Below are positions 16,536 to 26,918 of a stretch of 34,809 bases of DNA, piece after piece (positions within the stretch are counted from its first letter, which is position 1; each line of letters starts with the position of its first letter). Below the pieces are notes generated by a model, which was not told the origin of the DNA, searched no databases, and worked only from the letters and a program-made list of their open reading frames with translations. Position numbers and translations under genes: made by a program. Origin of the DNA: Russula earlei (lineage: Eukaryota; Basidiomycota; Agaricomycetes; Russulales; Russulaceae); the NCBI GenBank assembly GCA_025769875.1, contig JAGFNK010000541.1:1-34809 (forward strand), in the 5' to 3' direction.

Positions 16536-18882
16536 TGGTGCACATGTATGGGGCCATTCACAGGTCCATGAAGGGCCATTCTCCCTGCTTCCAAATCCCT
16601 TGCATGGTCCTGTCCAGTGACAATGGTTTTTGTTTGGCACCACACCCAGTGCGCTTCCTTTTCCTTTTTTCTCTTTTCTTTTGTTTATTTAGCTAGGGAA
16701 CACAACCTGTTTCTTTCCCCTGCTCCAGAGACCATGCCAGATCTGCACCATTGACAAGCAGTGGTTTTCATGCAGACCACCCAGACTTGTGTGTTTGTCC
16801 CATATAACTTCTCTCTTCTCTCCCTCTGTCTTCATCTCCCCCTCCCCAGTTCCCACAGAACCAATAACCCTGTCCTAGTCCACAAAACTCTTCAAGCAGG
16901 TTCTGTCTGTGACACACAAGTTCCTTCAAATATCACTGGCCTGTTTTTCTGTGCATACATGTGCATTTTTCCTTTCATTTTCCTCTTCCTTTCCTAATTT
17001 TTTTTGTTTCCATTGGGGCTTTGCTAATCCACTCTATATTCAATTACCTGATAGCATGCAACACAATTTTCATGTTGTTAAGCTCTGCATTGTTGTTTAT
17101 TTATTTCATTTTCATTGCTTTCTCTCCCTTGTGTGTGATTTTCACATGTCGCAGTGCCCAGGTTCATTTTTCCTCTTTATCTTTATGAGCCCTCTCTTAT
17201 ACCCTGCCCTCTCCTCAAATGTGACAAGCTCCCTCCAGACATGATCATACAATCCTCACACTCAATACCCAGATGACAAGAGACATGTGCTTTCCTGCAT
17301 TAAACTGTATCCATGTGTGTGTTTTTTTTCTTTCATTTTCATGTGAGTTCTCACTCAGATGTTGTTGTGAGACCAGGGTTGCAAACACCTGTTCCAGCAT
17401 GGGTGGCAACTCTAGGCCATGGTGGATATTGGTGAGACTGAGATGAAGGTCCAAGGGCATGACAGCCAGTACACACAAGCAAGGGGCAGAACCAGTGGTA
17501 TGCAAGTGGGGATTCAAGAATACAGCATCATCTCTCAATTATTTGTTGGCTTGCTTTCCAAACCTTTTAAGCACATCTTTGCACCTACAATACTTGTAAG
17601 TACTAGTTGTAAAAATTTGCTATGTAGTAAAAATTTCTTGAGTCAAGTAAGCCAATATTCCCTTTGTGGCCTTTAGCCACAGCAATGAGCTTGCACTCTC
17701 AGTGAGCTCCAAAGTGTCCTTAAGACATTTTGTTTGGGCCTGTATCTGAGACATTCTAGATAAGACTTCTTTTTAGCTTTATAACTTTTAGCATGCACAA
17801 TCAGAAACAGATGAGATGAGAGTGAAATCAAGGTAAAGGGTCATTTGGAGCAACTCTCCCCCACAAAGGGGGAGGGTTCCAAAAATTTTATTCTGGGCCC
17901 TTTTGGGTCCTGAGGTGTAGCATGTTGCACCATGAAGGCACTTCACATGTCTTTGCCTTTGGTGGAGCAAAATCCACCAGGCCAAGACCATGAGAACAAT
18001 AACACCCAATCTCCATGAAGTTTTTGTTGTGCATTGTTCTTCTTTTTCTTCATCTCACTTCACTTGCAATTTCTAACTTCTCACAGTGACAGCCTGGCCA
18101 GGACCACAGCAATGATACCAATATCAAGCTGGGCCTCAAGTGACAAGTCACTTGAATGCTCCTGCAATCAGGGATTTTTGCACTTAACTGGCATGTGTGT
18201 GTTCTCTCATTCTCTTTTCCCTCTTCCTTCCCTCAGTGCAACAGCTCATCATCCTATTTCACAAGCCTCTCTTCAAGGTGACATGGATCAGCCTGGACAC
18301 AGTGATGACACTGCCCCCTCCCCTCCCACCTTCTGCCATGCACAACATGTGTATATTTCCCTTTGTTGTTAGCCTAGGTTTTCTCTCTTTTTCTTACTTT
18401 CATTTTCCTCTCGAGCAGTGGTGGCAATGATGACATCATTGTCATAGCGGTAACCACAATGCCATGAGTTGAGGTCTTTTTGCAAAAAGTGTCACACTCC
18501 AGAAAAGGCAAGTGCCCCACCAACTTGGCTCCTCAAGGCAATTCCCATCAACTCCACAATTGTTTTCAAATGCAGATGATAATTACACACAATTCTTAAG
18601 TTTCATAATGGTGTATTCAATAGTTAAGTACAACAAAATGAATAATATTTAAACTTAATCTAATGGCTTGACTTGATGCCCAAGAAGGCTGGTGCTGTTA
18701 ACCACATGCAGGAACTCAGAATGACAGAACTCAGGTTCTATTATTGTAGACTAGCCTACTTGAAGGTACATGTTTATAGACCCAAGTTGAGTAGCTAATA
18801 GAAAAGGAAAGAAAAAAGAAAGAAAGAGAAGAGAAAGAAAGGAAATGCCTAGAAGCACAACAAATTGAGTCACAGGCAGGTG

Positions 18883-19560
18883 AGCATGCATGAAGGTGAT
18901 TGCAATTGTGTGACGTGTATTGTGGGTGGGATGACAGCAGCAGGGTTGAGCACATGGCAAGTGTGCAGGCACTGGGGGAGCAGCTGCAGCACATGGAGCA
19001 TCGTCTCTGCTGTGCATGCTGCGATGGTTCCAATTCCAGAGGTCCCCCAGAGCAGTCCTGCATACCCTAGACCAGAGGCGAGAACATGAAGAAAATAAAA
19101 AGGAAGAAAAGAAGAAAAGAAAGGGAAAATGAAAGAAAGCACCTGAAAGCCAGAACACTGCTTGGTGACATTGAGGGTGGCATTGGGTGGGGCCATTTGG
19201 CCTTTGTGTGGTGTATTGATTTGTCAGGAGGGCACAGGCACAACGGCACAGCACGCATTGAAGGCAAGATGATGGAGGTGGGAGAGTGGCATTGGGTGGG
19301 ACCATTTGGCCCTCATGTGCATCGGTTTGTCAGGAGAACATGCACATGAAGGGGATTGCAGTCATGTGGCATGTGTTGGCAGGATGATGGAGGTGATGAG
19401 GGAGTGGCATTGGCAGGGCTGTTCAGCCTTCATGTGGTGCCAATTTGTCAGGAGGGCATCCCCATCACAATCGCAAGGGCGTGATGTCTGTTGCTGGCAG
19501 GATGGCAGAGGTGCAAGGGAGCGGGATGTGGCTTGGGCATCATTGCAGTGGAAGAGCACA
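18883..19560. repeat. Diverged minisatellite, unit about 110-118 bp
   Basis: The motif GTGGCATTGGGTGG, followed by CATTTGGCC and then TTTGTCAGGAG, starts at 19177, 19286 and 19404, giving periods of 109 and 118. A fourth, weaker copy starts around 19529. A more distant copy of the linked part GATTGCA-T-TGTG-C-TGTGTT, followed by GGATGA, lies at about 18897-18935. The copies differ from each other by perhaps 15-25 percent. Confidence 0.65.
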
Positions 19561-20489
19561 GTGCAACATTGACCCTCTGTTATGCCACAATTTCCATTTC
19601 AAGTATGACAACTTCTGTTATCAAGTAATTTATTCTTATCATTAAATAATAATATTTATTTTCTGAATTGTAAAGATGTTCAAGCACCTCTCTGCTGACA
19701 AAGTCTGACAGTCCAGATTCGGGTGTCACATTTTTGTGAAATTCCAAAGACTAATTCCATGGCCATGACTGTGACTGTGACCACAGAATGGCACAAGCAG
19801 CCACCACAAGTTTCCCATGCACAGTCATTCTCACACATTGACCAGGTGGACAGTGGTAGGGTGTGGCAACAGTTGACAGAATGGCAGCAGAGGTGATGGT
19901 GACTCTCATGGAGTGGGGATCTTTGCTATGGGCTATCAGATGGAACCAGGGGATAGAAGAAGCACAGGTAGCATTGTAGTCACATTGCATCAAATAACAT
20001 TAAATTTTTCTGACCCAAATAGGTGTGAAATGCTCATACATCAATAGTCAGATAGCATCAGATAATGATGATATTTGTGCAACTGGTTGGCTTGGTGTGA
20101 CATTATCTGATTACATTTGGGTTGGCCTCATCACATTGATCTATGTCACCTGGCATCAATGCATTCCTTATTGGGGTTGAGCCCTCACACACACCATCAA
20201 AGCCTGCCCTGGTCACAGCTCAGCACATGATCCAGAGACACCATCTCACAAAAAGGAATCTTCATGCAAACTGTCAGACTACTGGTCATGTCCAGTGTTT
20301 TCTTCATCTGACAAGCAGGTTGCACTCAGTGACAAGGTGGATCACAGGTATCTGTCATAAATCTCAGTGATGTGAAAGCTTCTCCCTGATCATGCTGCTG
20401 CTGCTTCTGCCTGGACAGTCATTGTTGTAGCTGGTCCCAGGTTGATAAACTTCAGTCAGGTGCTCACAACTGCTGCCAATATCACTTTG

Positions 20490-20645
20490 GTTGCAACATG
20501 GTGTGCCATGTGCCCCCAACACCTTTGGCCTAGAATACCTGTGAGCATAAGTAAGGTGCACAAAGTTATGCAGTGGTTCCACTTGTGCAGCAAGGGCTAT
20601 GGTCTCAATGACAATGGAGAAACATCTGTGCCACTGGGCAGGAAG
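20490..20645 (+). repeat. Decayed copy of part of the RMD1-like relic
   Basis: GCAGCAAGGGC-A-GGTCT and then GGAGAAACATC-GTGCCAC align with 836-887 of the RMD1-like relic. A weaker match lies upstream (TGGTT...CCCC-ACACCT against TGGTTACGGCCCC...CCGGTGCCT). All CpGs of the 0.8-kb copy in the strongest stretch are lost here. Evidence is limited to about 50 good bases. Confidence 0.4.
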
Positions 20646-21138
20646 CCATCCATATGTGATGCATTCATCATCAGCACAAACAATTTCATGTGACTGACTT
20701 GAACTCTTTGATGCTAAGATTGTCACAGTGTGACAGATCTGAATTGACAACCTCCACAGAAGCTGACTATGGAGCAGCAGGAGCTGGAGATGTTGGACCA
20801 CACCACCAGTCTGCTTTGCTTTAACATTTACAAGTCAACTGCTACATAGTTTGGCAAGCCATTGACATTGAAAGAGCAGTTTTTTCTTCTTGTCAACATT
20901 CCTGCAGACAGCTGCTATGACCCTTGTGACTGTCTGGCAAATGCTGGGAAACCCCAAAAAGAACTTCTGATAATATCATATTATGTGATGTCATGATGTG
21001 TACTCCTGTCATGCAAGTGACTCTGGAAAACCCCAAAGTTCAAAAGTTTTGTAATAGTTTCAAAATTTGTAAAGTTTCATTTTGTTGCCAAACCAAATGG
21101 GGCCTCATCAAAGATTCAAAAATTGGTAAAGGGGGCCT

Positions 21139-21196
21139 AAATTATTTACATGTACAATCCGGTTTGTCCGCTAGCGCACAGCGGCTGCACGTCCAA
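21139..21196 (-). repeat. Broken LTR end, related to A/B LTRs
   Basis: AAATTATTTACATGTACAAT followed by CCGGTTTGTCCG, and GCGGCTGCACGTCCAA at the end, align with the outer ~60 bases of the A/B LTR (minus orientation, LTR start TTGGACGTGCAGCCGC). The rest of the LTR is absent to the left, and the terminal CA is altered to AT. It marks the switch from CpG-poor repeat to CpG-rich gene territory. Confidence 0.75.
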
Positions 21197-21586
21197 ATTT
21201 TATTGACATCGCCACAGGTGATGCACATGACTTTCTTCCATTTAGACAACAAAACCAGCAAGGAAAAGCGACGACTAAGCAAAGGGCTCCGCAAGAGCCA
21301 AGCCGTGTTTGGTTTGGCGGTGGCGTTGCGCCGCGAATTCCGTGTAAAGGCACTGGCAGGCACCTCCTCTGACCGTCTCGACATGATCGTTCCTTTCTTG
21401 ATCCCAATCCAACTTGTGAGAATCGAAGAATGTCGACCTTCAGCATCGAGCGTCACCTCCCCTTGGAACGTTCCTTTTTCTTCCGCGTAACGTCTATCTC
21501 TCGGTTGGAGCGACCACCGGCCCCCCCCCCCCCCCCCCCCCGCATCGCGTTAGCCCTTGCAGCGTTCGCAAATGAATAAAATGCTT
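21197..21586. other. Transition zone, no supported gene
   Basis: Frames exist on both strands (up to about 165 codons) but I recognise no domain. It contains a run of 21 C at 21521-21541. Part of it (21200-21490) could be the 3' end of a gene cut by the LTR, but nothing shows it. Confidence 0.4.
21521..21541 (+). repeat. Poly-C homopolymer, 21 bases
   Basis: An uninterrupted run of 21 C. Such runs are prone to length errors in assembly. Confidence 0.9.
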
Positions 21587-22145
21587 CTACGACGCGACAG
21601 AGGTGCCGAAAGCGATGTCCTCGAGCCCCCTCTCCCACTCCTCCCTGCGCCTCCTCTCGCCCTCCAGAGCGCCCTCGAGCTCGCGCACCCTCTCCGCGGC
21701 GACGCCCAGCGCGGCCTCGAGCGTCCGCACGCGCGCCTCGGCCCTCTCGGCCCTCGCGCGCTCCGACCCGACGACCCGCTCCGCCTCCGCGCGCGCCGCC
21801 TCGGCGGCGGCCCTCCCCCTCCCGGCCTCGCGTTCCCCCCGCCGTGGCGCGCTCCGCCTCCGCCCGTGCGCGCGCGGTGCTCTGCGCGTCCCGCAGCAGC
21901 GAGGCGCGGGCCTGCTCCAGCGAGCGGATGTACGCCGCGTCTTGCGCGCGCTGGTGCTCGAGCTCGGCGAGCCGTCGCGCCGTGTCGAGCACCGCGTCGT
22001 AAGACGAGGCGGCGGCGCTCGGTTGTCCCGCTGCTGCCGTTGGCGTGGCGAGGGGCGTGCGATGCTTCAAGCGTGCCCGGAGCGCGGCGGGGTCCGGCGG
22101 GACCTCCGTTCCCCGTTCCTTGTCCTTGACGGCGCGCATCTCCAT
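21587..22145 (-). CDS. Coiled-coil protein, C-terminal exon, frame shifted once
   Basis: Reading from 22145 (MEMRAVKDKERGTEVPPD), the frame gives TPLATPTAAAG, then LDTARRLAELEHQRAQDAAY and IRSLEQARASLLRDAQ. Downstream of a six-C run (21835-21840) the long open frame becomes Gly/Arg-rich nonsense. The neighbouring frame continues the heptads instead: AEAERVVGSERARAERAEAR, VRTLEAALGVAAERVRELEG and REEWERGLEDIAFGTSVAS, then TAG at 21587-21589. A one-base indel in the C run therefore joins the two halves into about 186 residues of mostly coiled coil. ATG at 22145 is preceded by CGCGCACAG, so it may be an internal exon and the true start may lie upstream (a candidate first exon lies at about 22430-22550, minus). 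Very high GC. Function is not recognised. Confidence 0.6.
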
Positions 22146-22815
22146 CTGTGCGCGAATTCACACGTCATGTCGGTCAATTCCATCCACGTCAGTCGGAGCG
22201 GGGAACGAGGCACGGCGATGGGAGTCATGTGCTACGAGATGCCACGTACGGTGATCCCATCGGACGTGATGTTGTTCCCTTGGCTCTTCAGTTTCACGGA
22301 CGAAAATGGCCACGGTTGCAGTGCGATAGCTGTCTCCATTTCTCTTTGCTGGGAGCAGGGGATGTCTTTCGGGGACGTTTGCAGGAGGGCTGAGGTTACG
22401 TGCGTGCTCTATATCATTTGGAGCTAGGGCTAGGGCAAGGGGATGTGCTGTCCTGATCACGCGTGCTTGGTGAGGTGTGAGTTGTGCGAGGTTTGGGTAG
22501 CGTAATGTTGGCCAGTTTGAGAACATGAGCTCGGTCATCGTTATCGTCACTATGAATGTGCTTTACGCCAATTGGGGCCAGTAGTCATGACCAACCTGAT
22601 GTAGTGGAATCATTCTACGTACGTACGTACGTACAGGACACTATAGTACACCGCAGGGTCCCAATATCAACGAAAGGAGAAAAAACACGGCGTTATAGCA
22701 ACAAACAAACAGATCACCTACTGAAGGCCATAGGGAAAGAAAGAAGCAACGCTGCGTCGTCGAGGCGATGAGCGAGAGGTGTGATGGCATTGGCATATAC
22801 TGAGAGTGGCGGTGC
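22146..22815. other. Intergenic region between two minus-strand genes
   Basis: No certain gene. On the minus strand, 22550-22430 reads MTELMFSNWPTLRYPNLAQL and ends near a GTAACC that could be a donor. This could be a 5' exon of the coiled-coil gene, but I cannot confirm it. A TACG microsatellite lies at 22616-22634. Confidence 0.35.
22616..22634 (+). repeat. (TACG)n microsatellite, 19 bases
   Basis: TACGTACGTACGTACGTAC, a self-complementary tetranucleotide repeat in an intergenic region. Confidence 0.9.
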
Positions 22816-23717
22816 TTATGTGACGACCCGTCCCCCGACATTGGGCCCTCCCTCGTAACGGCGGTTACCACGGCCCTTGACGGCCTCCAGCGTGCGCCCG
22901 ATCATGCGCGCAGTAAAGCGCAGCGCGACACGAGGCGAAAGCACACCACCGGAGGACAACTGATCGGAAGGTCGAGGGTCCTTCGAAGGCGGCGGGGGCG
23001 GCAGCAAAGGCAGGCCGGAGAGCAGCTCCCCGGTGGTTCCCGTCGGTGACCATGACGACGAGGAGGACGCCTTGGATCCCCATCGAGGGAGCTTCTTCTC
23101 GTCCTCGAACGACGACGACGACGGGGGAATGGGCGATGGAGACGGAGACGGCAGGGGCGTCCACTTTGGGGGGTCCCCTCGTCTTTCCCCCTTTTCGGTG
23201 GGGAAACGACGGCCGATCGGGGCCGAAGACGGAGGAGGAGGAAGAGGGGCCGAATTCGATGCTCGCGCGATGAGGTGCGGGGGGAGGATGTCCGAGAAGG
23301 ACGCGGTGCGCCCGTGTCCGCGTTTGCTCCGTGTGGCGCCGGACTGATGCGGAGCCCAAGTCGTCGTCGGGGCTGCCTTCGGGGGCGGGGAGGGAGGGTG
23401 AGGGTTAGGATGCGGCGAGTTGCGCCTCTGGCCGCCTACGTCTTCAGCGAACAGTACCGGACGGTCATAGGCTTGAACTGTTTTATTGTTTTTGTTTGGG
23501 ATCGGTCAGTGGTCTGGTCGATATGTGGAATGGAAATTGAGGGGCACATACAAGTGCGCCTCCGACCAGCACTGCGACAGTGCTTTGGAAAGTTGGCGGT
23601 GGCAGCGGGGACAAGCGTCCCATATGCGTCTCCTGGTGCGCCAACATAGTTTACACCAGACTGGGTATCGCGGAACGTATACTGCCGATGGTCGGCATCA
23701 TAGGCAGTCCGGACCAT
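22816..23717 (-). CDS. Proline/serine-rich hypothetical protein, two exons, 275 aa
   Basis: Exon 1 runs 23717-23552, starting MVRTAYDADHRQYTFRDTQS, then GVNYVGAPGDAYGTLVPA. Exon 2 runs 23477-22816. The 74-bp intron (23478-23551) has a GTATGT donor, a CTGAC branch-like site and a CAG acceptor. Joining gives one open frame of 276 codons including TAA, which supports the model. The N-terminus (YDAD, QYTFRD, YG-L-P) resembles the start of a conserved basidiomycete family of unknown role, which I know only as hypothetical. The remainder is low complexity: HPPSPPPK, RTASFSDILPPHLIA (a likely phosphorylation-type linker), runs of Pro and Ser, and a basic end RMIGRTLEAVKGRGNRRYEG. No signal peptide or membrane helix is seen. 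It is divergent from RPN10 with 317 bp between starts. Confidence 0.75.
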
Positions 23718-24034
23718 GCCATGAGGGAGTCGATCTATGTCCTAGAGGCAATAATGAGGGGGGAAGCGTGCTCTGTGAAATGGGATCGACGATACCTCTT
23801 CGTCCCGAACCCAGCGACTGTAAGAGCTCATGGTGGTGAAGGAAGAAGTAAAGGTGTCCTTGCTGCAGGCCCATCCCTCGTGTGAGCAAACAACCCGGTT
23901 ACGACGGGCGCTCCCATGCGATGTCCCAGCCGGGCACGTGTCGGGCCACAGCTGTGCTGACGCGTTCGTCCGACTCGAACAAACACACTCGACAACCGAC
24001 CGTCTCACTTGTCGACCTCCATCCGCACTCCAAC
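23718..24034. promoter_or_regulatory. Shared 317-bp promoter region between two divergent genes
   Basis: This is the gap between the ATG of the minus-strand proline/serine-rich gene (23717) and the ATG of RPN10 (24035). Both promoters must lie here or overlap the 5' UTRs. I see no clear TATA box and no recognisable proteasome-control element. Confidence 0.45.
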
Positions 24035-25348
24035 ATGCCTCTCGAGGCCACCATGATCGTGCTCGACAACTCAGAGTACATGCGCAACGGCGACTATCAG
24101 CCCACACGCTTCGGCGCCCTCGCCGACGCGGTCACAACCTTGTTCCAAACCAAGATCGACTCCAATCCGGAGAACACAGTCGGCGTGATGACCATGGCCA
24201 ACAAGGGGTGCGCCCGCCCGCCCGCCCGCTCTCACTCACTCGCTTACTTACTCGCCCCACGCGCCATGCGATCCTTCCGAAACGGAACCTCGGCCGAACG
24301 CTCGCCCCTCTTAGCCCGGAGGTGCTCGTCACGCACACCAAAGAGCTCGGCCAGATCCTCGCGGCCGTGCACCAGACGTCCACCAACCTCGGCCGGACGG
24401 CGTCCATCCCGACCGCGATCGCGATCGCGCAGCTCGCGCTCAAGCACCGGCAGAACAAGAACCTCCGCCAGCGCGTCGTCGTCTTCGTCGGCTCCCCGCT
24501 CGAGGACGCCTCGCCCGACGCCGAACGCGCCCTAGTCCGCCTCGCCAAGAAGCTCAAGAAGAATAACGTCGCGCTCGACGTCGTCGCCTTTGGCGACGGC
24601 ATCGAGGAGGCCGGCGAGGGCGGCCACAGCATCCTCCGCGCCTTTGTCGAGACCGCCTCCTCTTCCGACAACTCGTAATGTCCCCCCCCCCTCTCTCTCA
24701 AATTTCTGTAGCCTGCTTACGAGTCCGGACCACTTGCGTTTTCTTGGTCACTCGTCCTCCAGACATTACCTCGCCGTCCCACCCGGCCCACACCTCCTCT
24801 CCTCCATCATCCTCAACTCCCCGATCCTGGCCGGCGACCGCGGCATCCCAGACGAGCTCGCCGCGGTTCCCGGCGGTGTGGGCGGCGCTGCCGGCACCGG
24901 CGGCGCGTCGCAGTTTGAGTTTGGCGTCGACCCCAGCCTCGACCCCGAGTTGGCCATGGTACGTCCTCCGTCCTCCGTTCTCCAGACCCGACAACGAAAC
25001 TCAGCATACGAACCAAAAAAACAGGCTCTGCGGATGTCCATGGAAGAGGAGGCGGCGCGGCAGGCGGCTGCCAACGCCCCGCCCCAACCGCCACCGGGTG
25101 CAGCTGCGCCAGCAGCGGCTGGTCCGGACGGTGCGCCGGTGCCACCTTCTCAGCCGCCTGCCACCACCGACGAAGGCGAAGAGGCGGACCTGCAGCAGGC
25201 GCTCGCGCTCTCCGAAGGTCGCGCCGTTCCCGACGTCGAGATGACCGAGGAACGTGAGAGGGACGAGGATCTGACTGAGGAAGAGATGATTGCGCGGGCC
25301 ATCGCGATGAGCGTGCACCCCGAGGCGGAATCGGAAGAAAAGAAGTAA
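24035..25348 (+). CDS. RPN10: 26S proteasome regulatory subunit RPN10 (S5a/PSMD4), 4 exons, 350 aa
   Basis: Exons are 24035-24207, 24315-24674, 24763-24958 and 25025-25348. Lengths sum to 1053, and all joins keep frame (GTGCGC, GTAATG and GTACGT donors; AG acceptors). The N-terminal vWA domain starts [20 protein letters not shown] and continues with [57 protein letters not shown] and [11 protein letters not shown]; it docks in the 19S particle. The ubiquitin-interacting motifs follow: [19 protein letters not shown] (split by intron 3), [15 protein letters not shown] and a third, weaker [13 protein letters not shown]. The tail is acidic with a final EKK. It receives ubiquitylated substrates at the proteasome. 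An upstream in-frame ATG at 23882 exists, but the conserved family start is MPLEAT. It converges on SEC14, 262 bp between stops. It is very GC- and CpG-rich, unlike its decayed copy at 3978-5617. Confidence 0.96.
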
Positions 25349-25610
25349 AAACTGGCGATGTTTTCCGTGTCCACTCGCTCGTCATCTTGTGCAAGCGATT
25401 ATCATAATCCCTCATCTTGCGAGGCCTCCCGCCATGGAGTTTGGCGCGACATGTCCGTGCGATTAGATATCCATGCAGGATGAATGAGAGGGCTGCAGCA
25501 TAAAACCCTCTAACCGGTCCCCTCTGTACGGCCAAGACAAACGAGACAAAAGGGGGGAAAAAATCGTAGGATACTATCTATCCAGTTCTGTATGATAATA
25601 TCTCCTTCAA

Positions 25611-26918
25611 CTACTCGGGCGGCGGCGCCCCATCCTCCACGGGTGCCTCCGCCTGCTCCTCTTCCTGTTTCTTTTCATGTTTCTCATCCTCCTCGTCCTT
25701 CCACGGACCGGCATCGCTCAAGCTGCATCCGCCGTGACACTCGCACAACCCTCCAAACTCCTTGGGCACGTTCTCGGCGGGTATCTGCGCGAGGAGCTTG
25801 TCCTTGTAGCTGTACCCGACGATGTCGATCTTGCTCACGGTGACCTCGTCCAGCCACGGCTTGATGATGGACCACACCGTGCTGAACATCCACGGCGCGT
25901 TGATGATGTAGAACCTGCCCATGATCTCCGGGTAGCGGTTCTGCCCGATCGACGCCGCCTCCAACACGTAGTCCTTGACGCGCACAAAGTTGGAGAGCGA
26001 GACGCCGTCGAGGTCCATGATCGTGCAAAACGTCTCCACCGGGTGCCCGACCGCGCGCGAGGCTGCGGGCATGCGTGTGTCCAGCGAGCGCTCGTACTCG
26101 CAGATTAGTCGCTTCTGCAGCCGATCGAGAGACGTGATCGCGTAGAGCGCTTTGATGTCCAGCTTGCCGAGTCGCTCGATGTAAACTGGACGGCCATCCT
26201 AACCATGGAAAAAAAAAGAAAAAGAAAAAGAAAAAGGGGAGGGGGGGTGAGCTCTCGCGCTGGGGGGGCATACGATGCTCAGTACAAAAAAAAAAAAGGC
26301 TCACCTTGTCGATCTTATGATAATACTGCGGGTAGTACTTGTCCACCTCTTCTTTCTCCTTGAATTCAAACGTTCTGTTTCATGTGAAGGAGGTGTCATT
26401 CAGCGACCAAGTCGTGGCCCGCAGAGCAAGGGCAAGGGCAAGGGCAAGAACCCGCCGCCGCGAGGCATGGCATGGAAAGACCGAAACGACGCACCGCACG
26501 AGCTCGTCGACACCCACGTCCTTCCGCCACTGTTCCGCCGACAGGAGCATTGCCTTGGCCTTGGGAACGTCGAATTTGCGCGCGCGTAAGAACCTACCGC
26601 CAAGCATCCCCAAAGAAGAAGAAAAAAGAAAAAAAAAGAAAAGAAAAAAAGGAAAGTGGTGGTCAGTCAGGCATCCGCAGAGAGGAGGGAGGGAAGGGGG
26701 AAGGGGGCGTCGAGTGGAGCTCACCTGAGGAGCGCAGCATCATCCATGCGTTCTGGTACGAACGCACCCTCGTCCTGGAGCTCCTTCCGGATCTTGTCGA
26801 GCGCATGCTGCTGCAACACCGTCAAGTTGCCGAGACGGCCAGGCGGCGGCGAGTAATTTGGGTCGGTCACGCCTGGAGGGAGCGCAGATGCGCTTGCAGG
26901 TGCCGTTTCAGCGGACAT
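25611..26918 (-). CDS. SEC14: SEC14-like phosphatidylinositol/phosphatidylcholine transfer protein, 4 exons, 316 aa
   Basis: Exons on the minus strand are 26918-26725, 26593-26495, 26374-26305 and 26198-25611. They total 951 bases, in frame, with GTGAGC, GTGCGT and GTGAGC donors. The N-terminal CRAL-TRIO-N part has PGRLGNLTVLQQHALDKIRK, RFLRARKFDVPKAKAMLLSA and WRKDVGVDELV. The lipid-binding CRAL-TRIO domain has DKYYPQYYHKIDKDGRPVYI, ERLGKLDIKAL, TIMDLDGVSLSNF, YPEIMGRFYIINAPWMFSTV, WSIIKPWLDE and ENVPKEFGGLCECHGGCSLS. After GPWK there is a low-complexity acidic/Lys/Gln tail to PPPE. Length fits yeast Sec14 (about 300 aa). It exchanges PI and PC between membranes and supports Golgi secretion. 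Intron 3 holds A/G-rich homopolymer stretches. The stop is 262 bp from the RPN10 stop (convergent). Confidence 0.95.

Larger units (their letters stand above)
16541..21138. other. CpG-depleted, gene-less relic block
   Basis: About 4.6 kb with no supported gene. CpG is nearly absent: I count one (at 17150) between 17041 and 18000. TG and CA are frequent and frames are short. It looks like an old methylated repeat that lost its CpGs by deamination. Pieces recur elsewhere in the window (near 11968 and near 836-887), and a minisatellite lies inside. It ends at a broken LTR. Confidence 0.7.

Noticed and set aside
16541..21138. Frames of 60-184 codons in the CpG-poor block as genes
   Set aside because: They have no domains, show biased Cys/His/Leu/Phe composition from TG/CA-rich DNA, and overlap tandem repeats.
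21453..22145. The 230-codon minus-strand frame with a Gly/Arg-rich C-terminus as the true protein
   Set aside because: The heptad pattern continues in the neighbouring frame after the C run, so the Gly/Arg tail is probably a frameshift product. It is kept as an alternative in the findings.
23882..24535. RPN10 start at the upstream ATG (23882)
   Set aside because: The added residues are not family-like, while [15 protein letters not shown] is the conserved start.
25684..26346. A 220-codon minus-strand frame across SEC14 exons 3-4
   Set aside because: It runs through an intron and is out of frame with the CRAL-TRIO domain; it is a shadow of SEC14.
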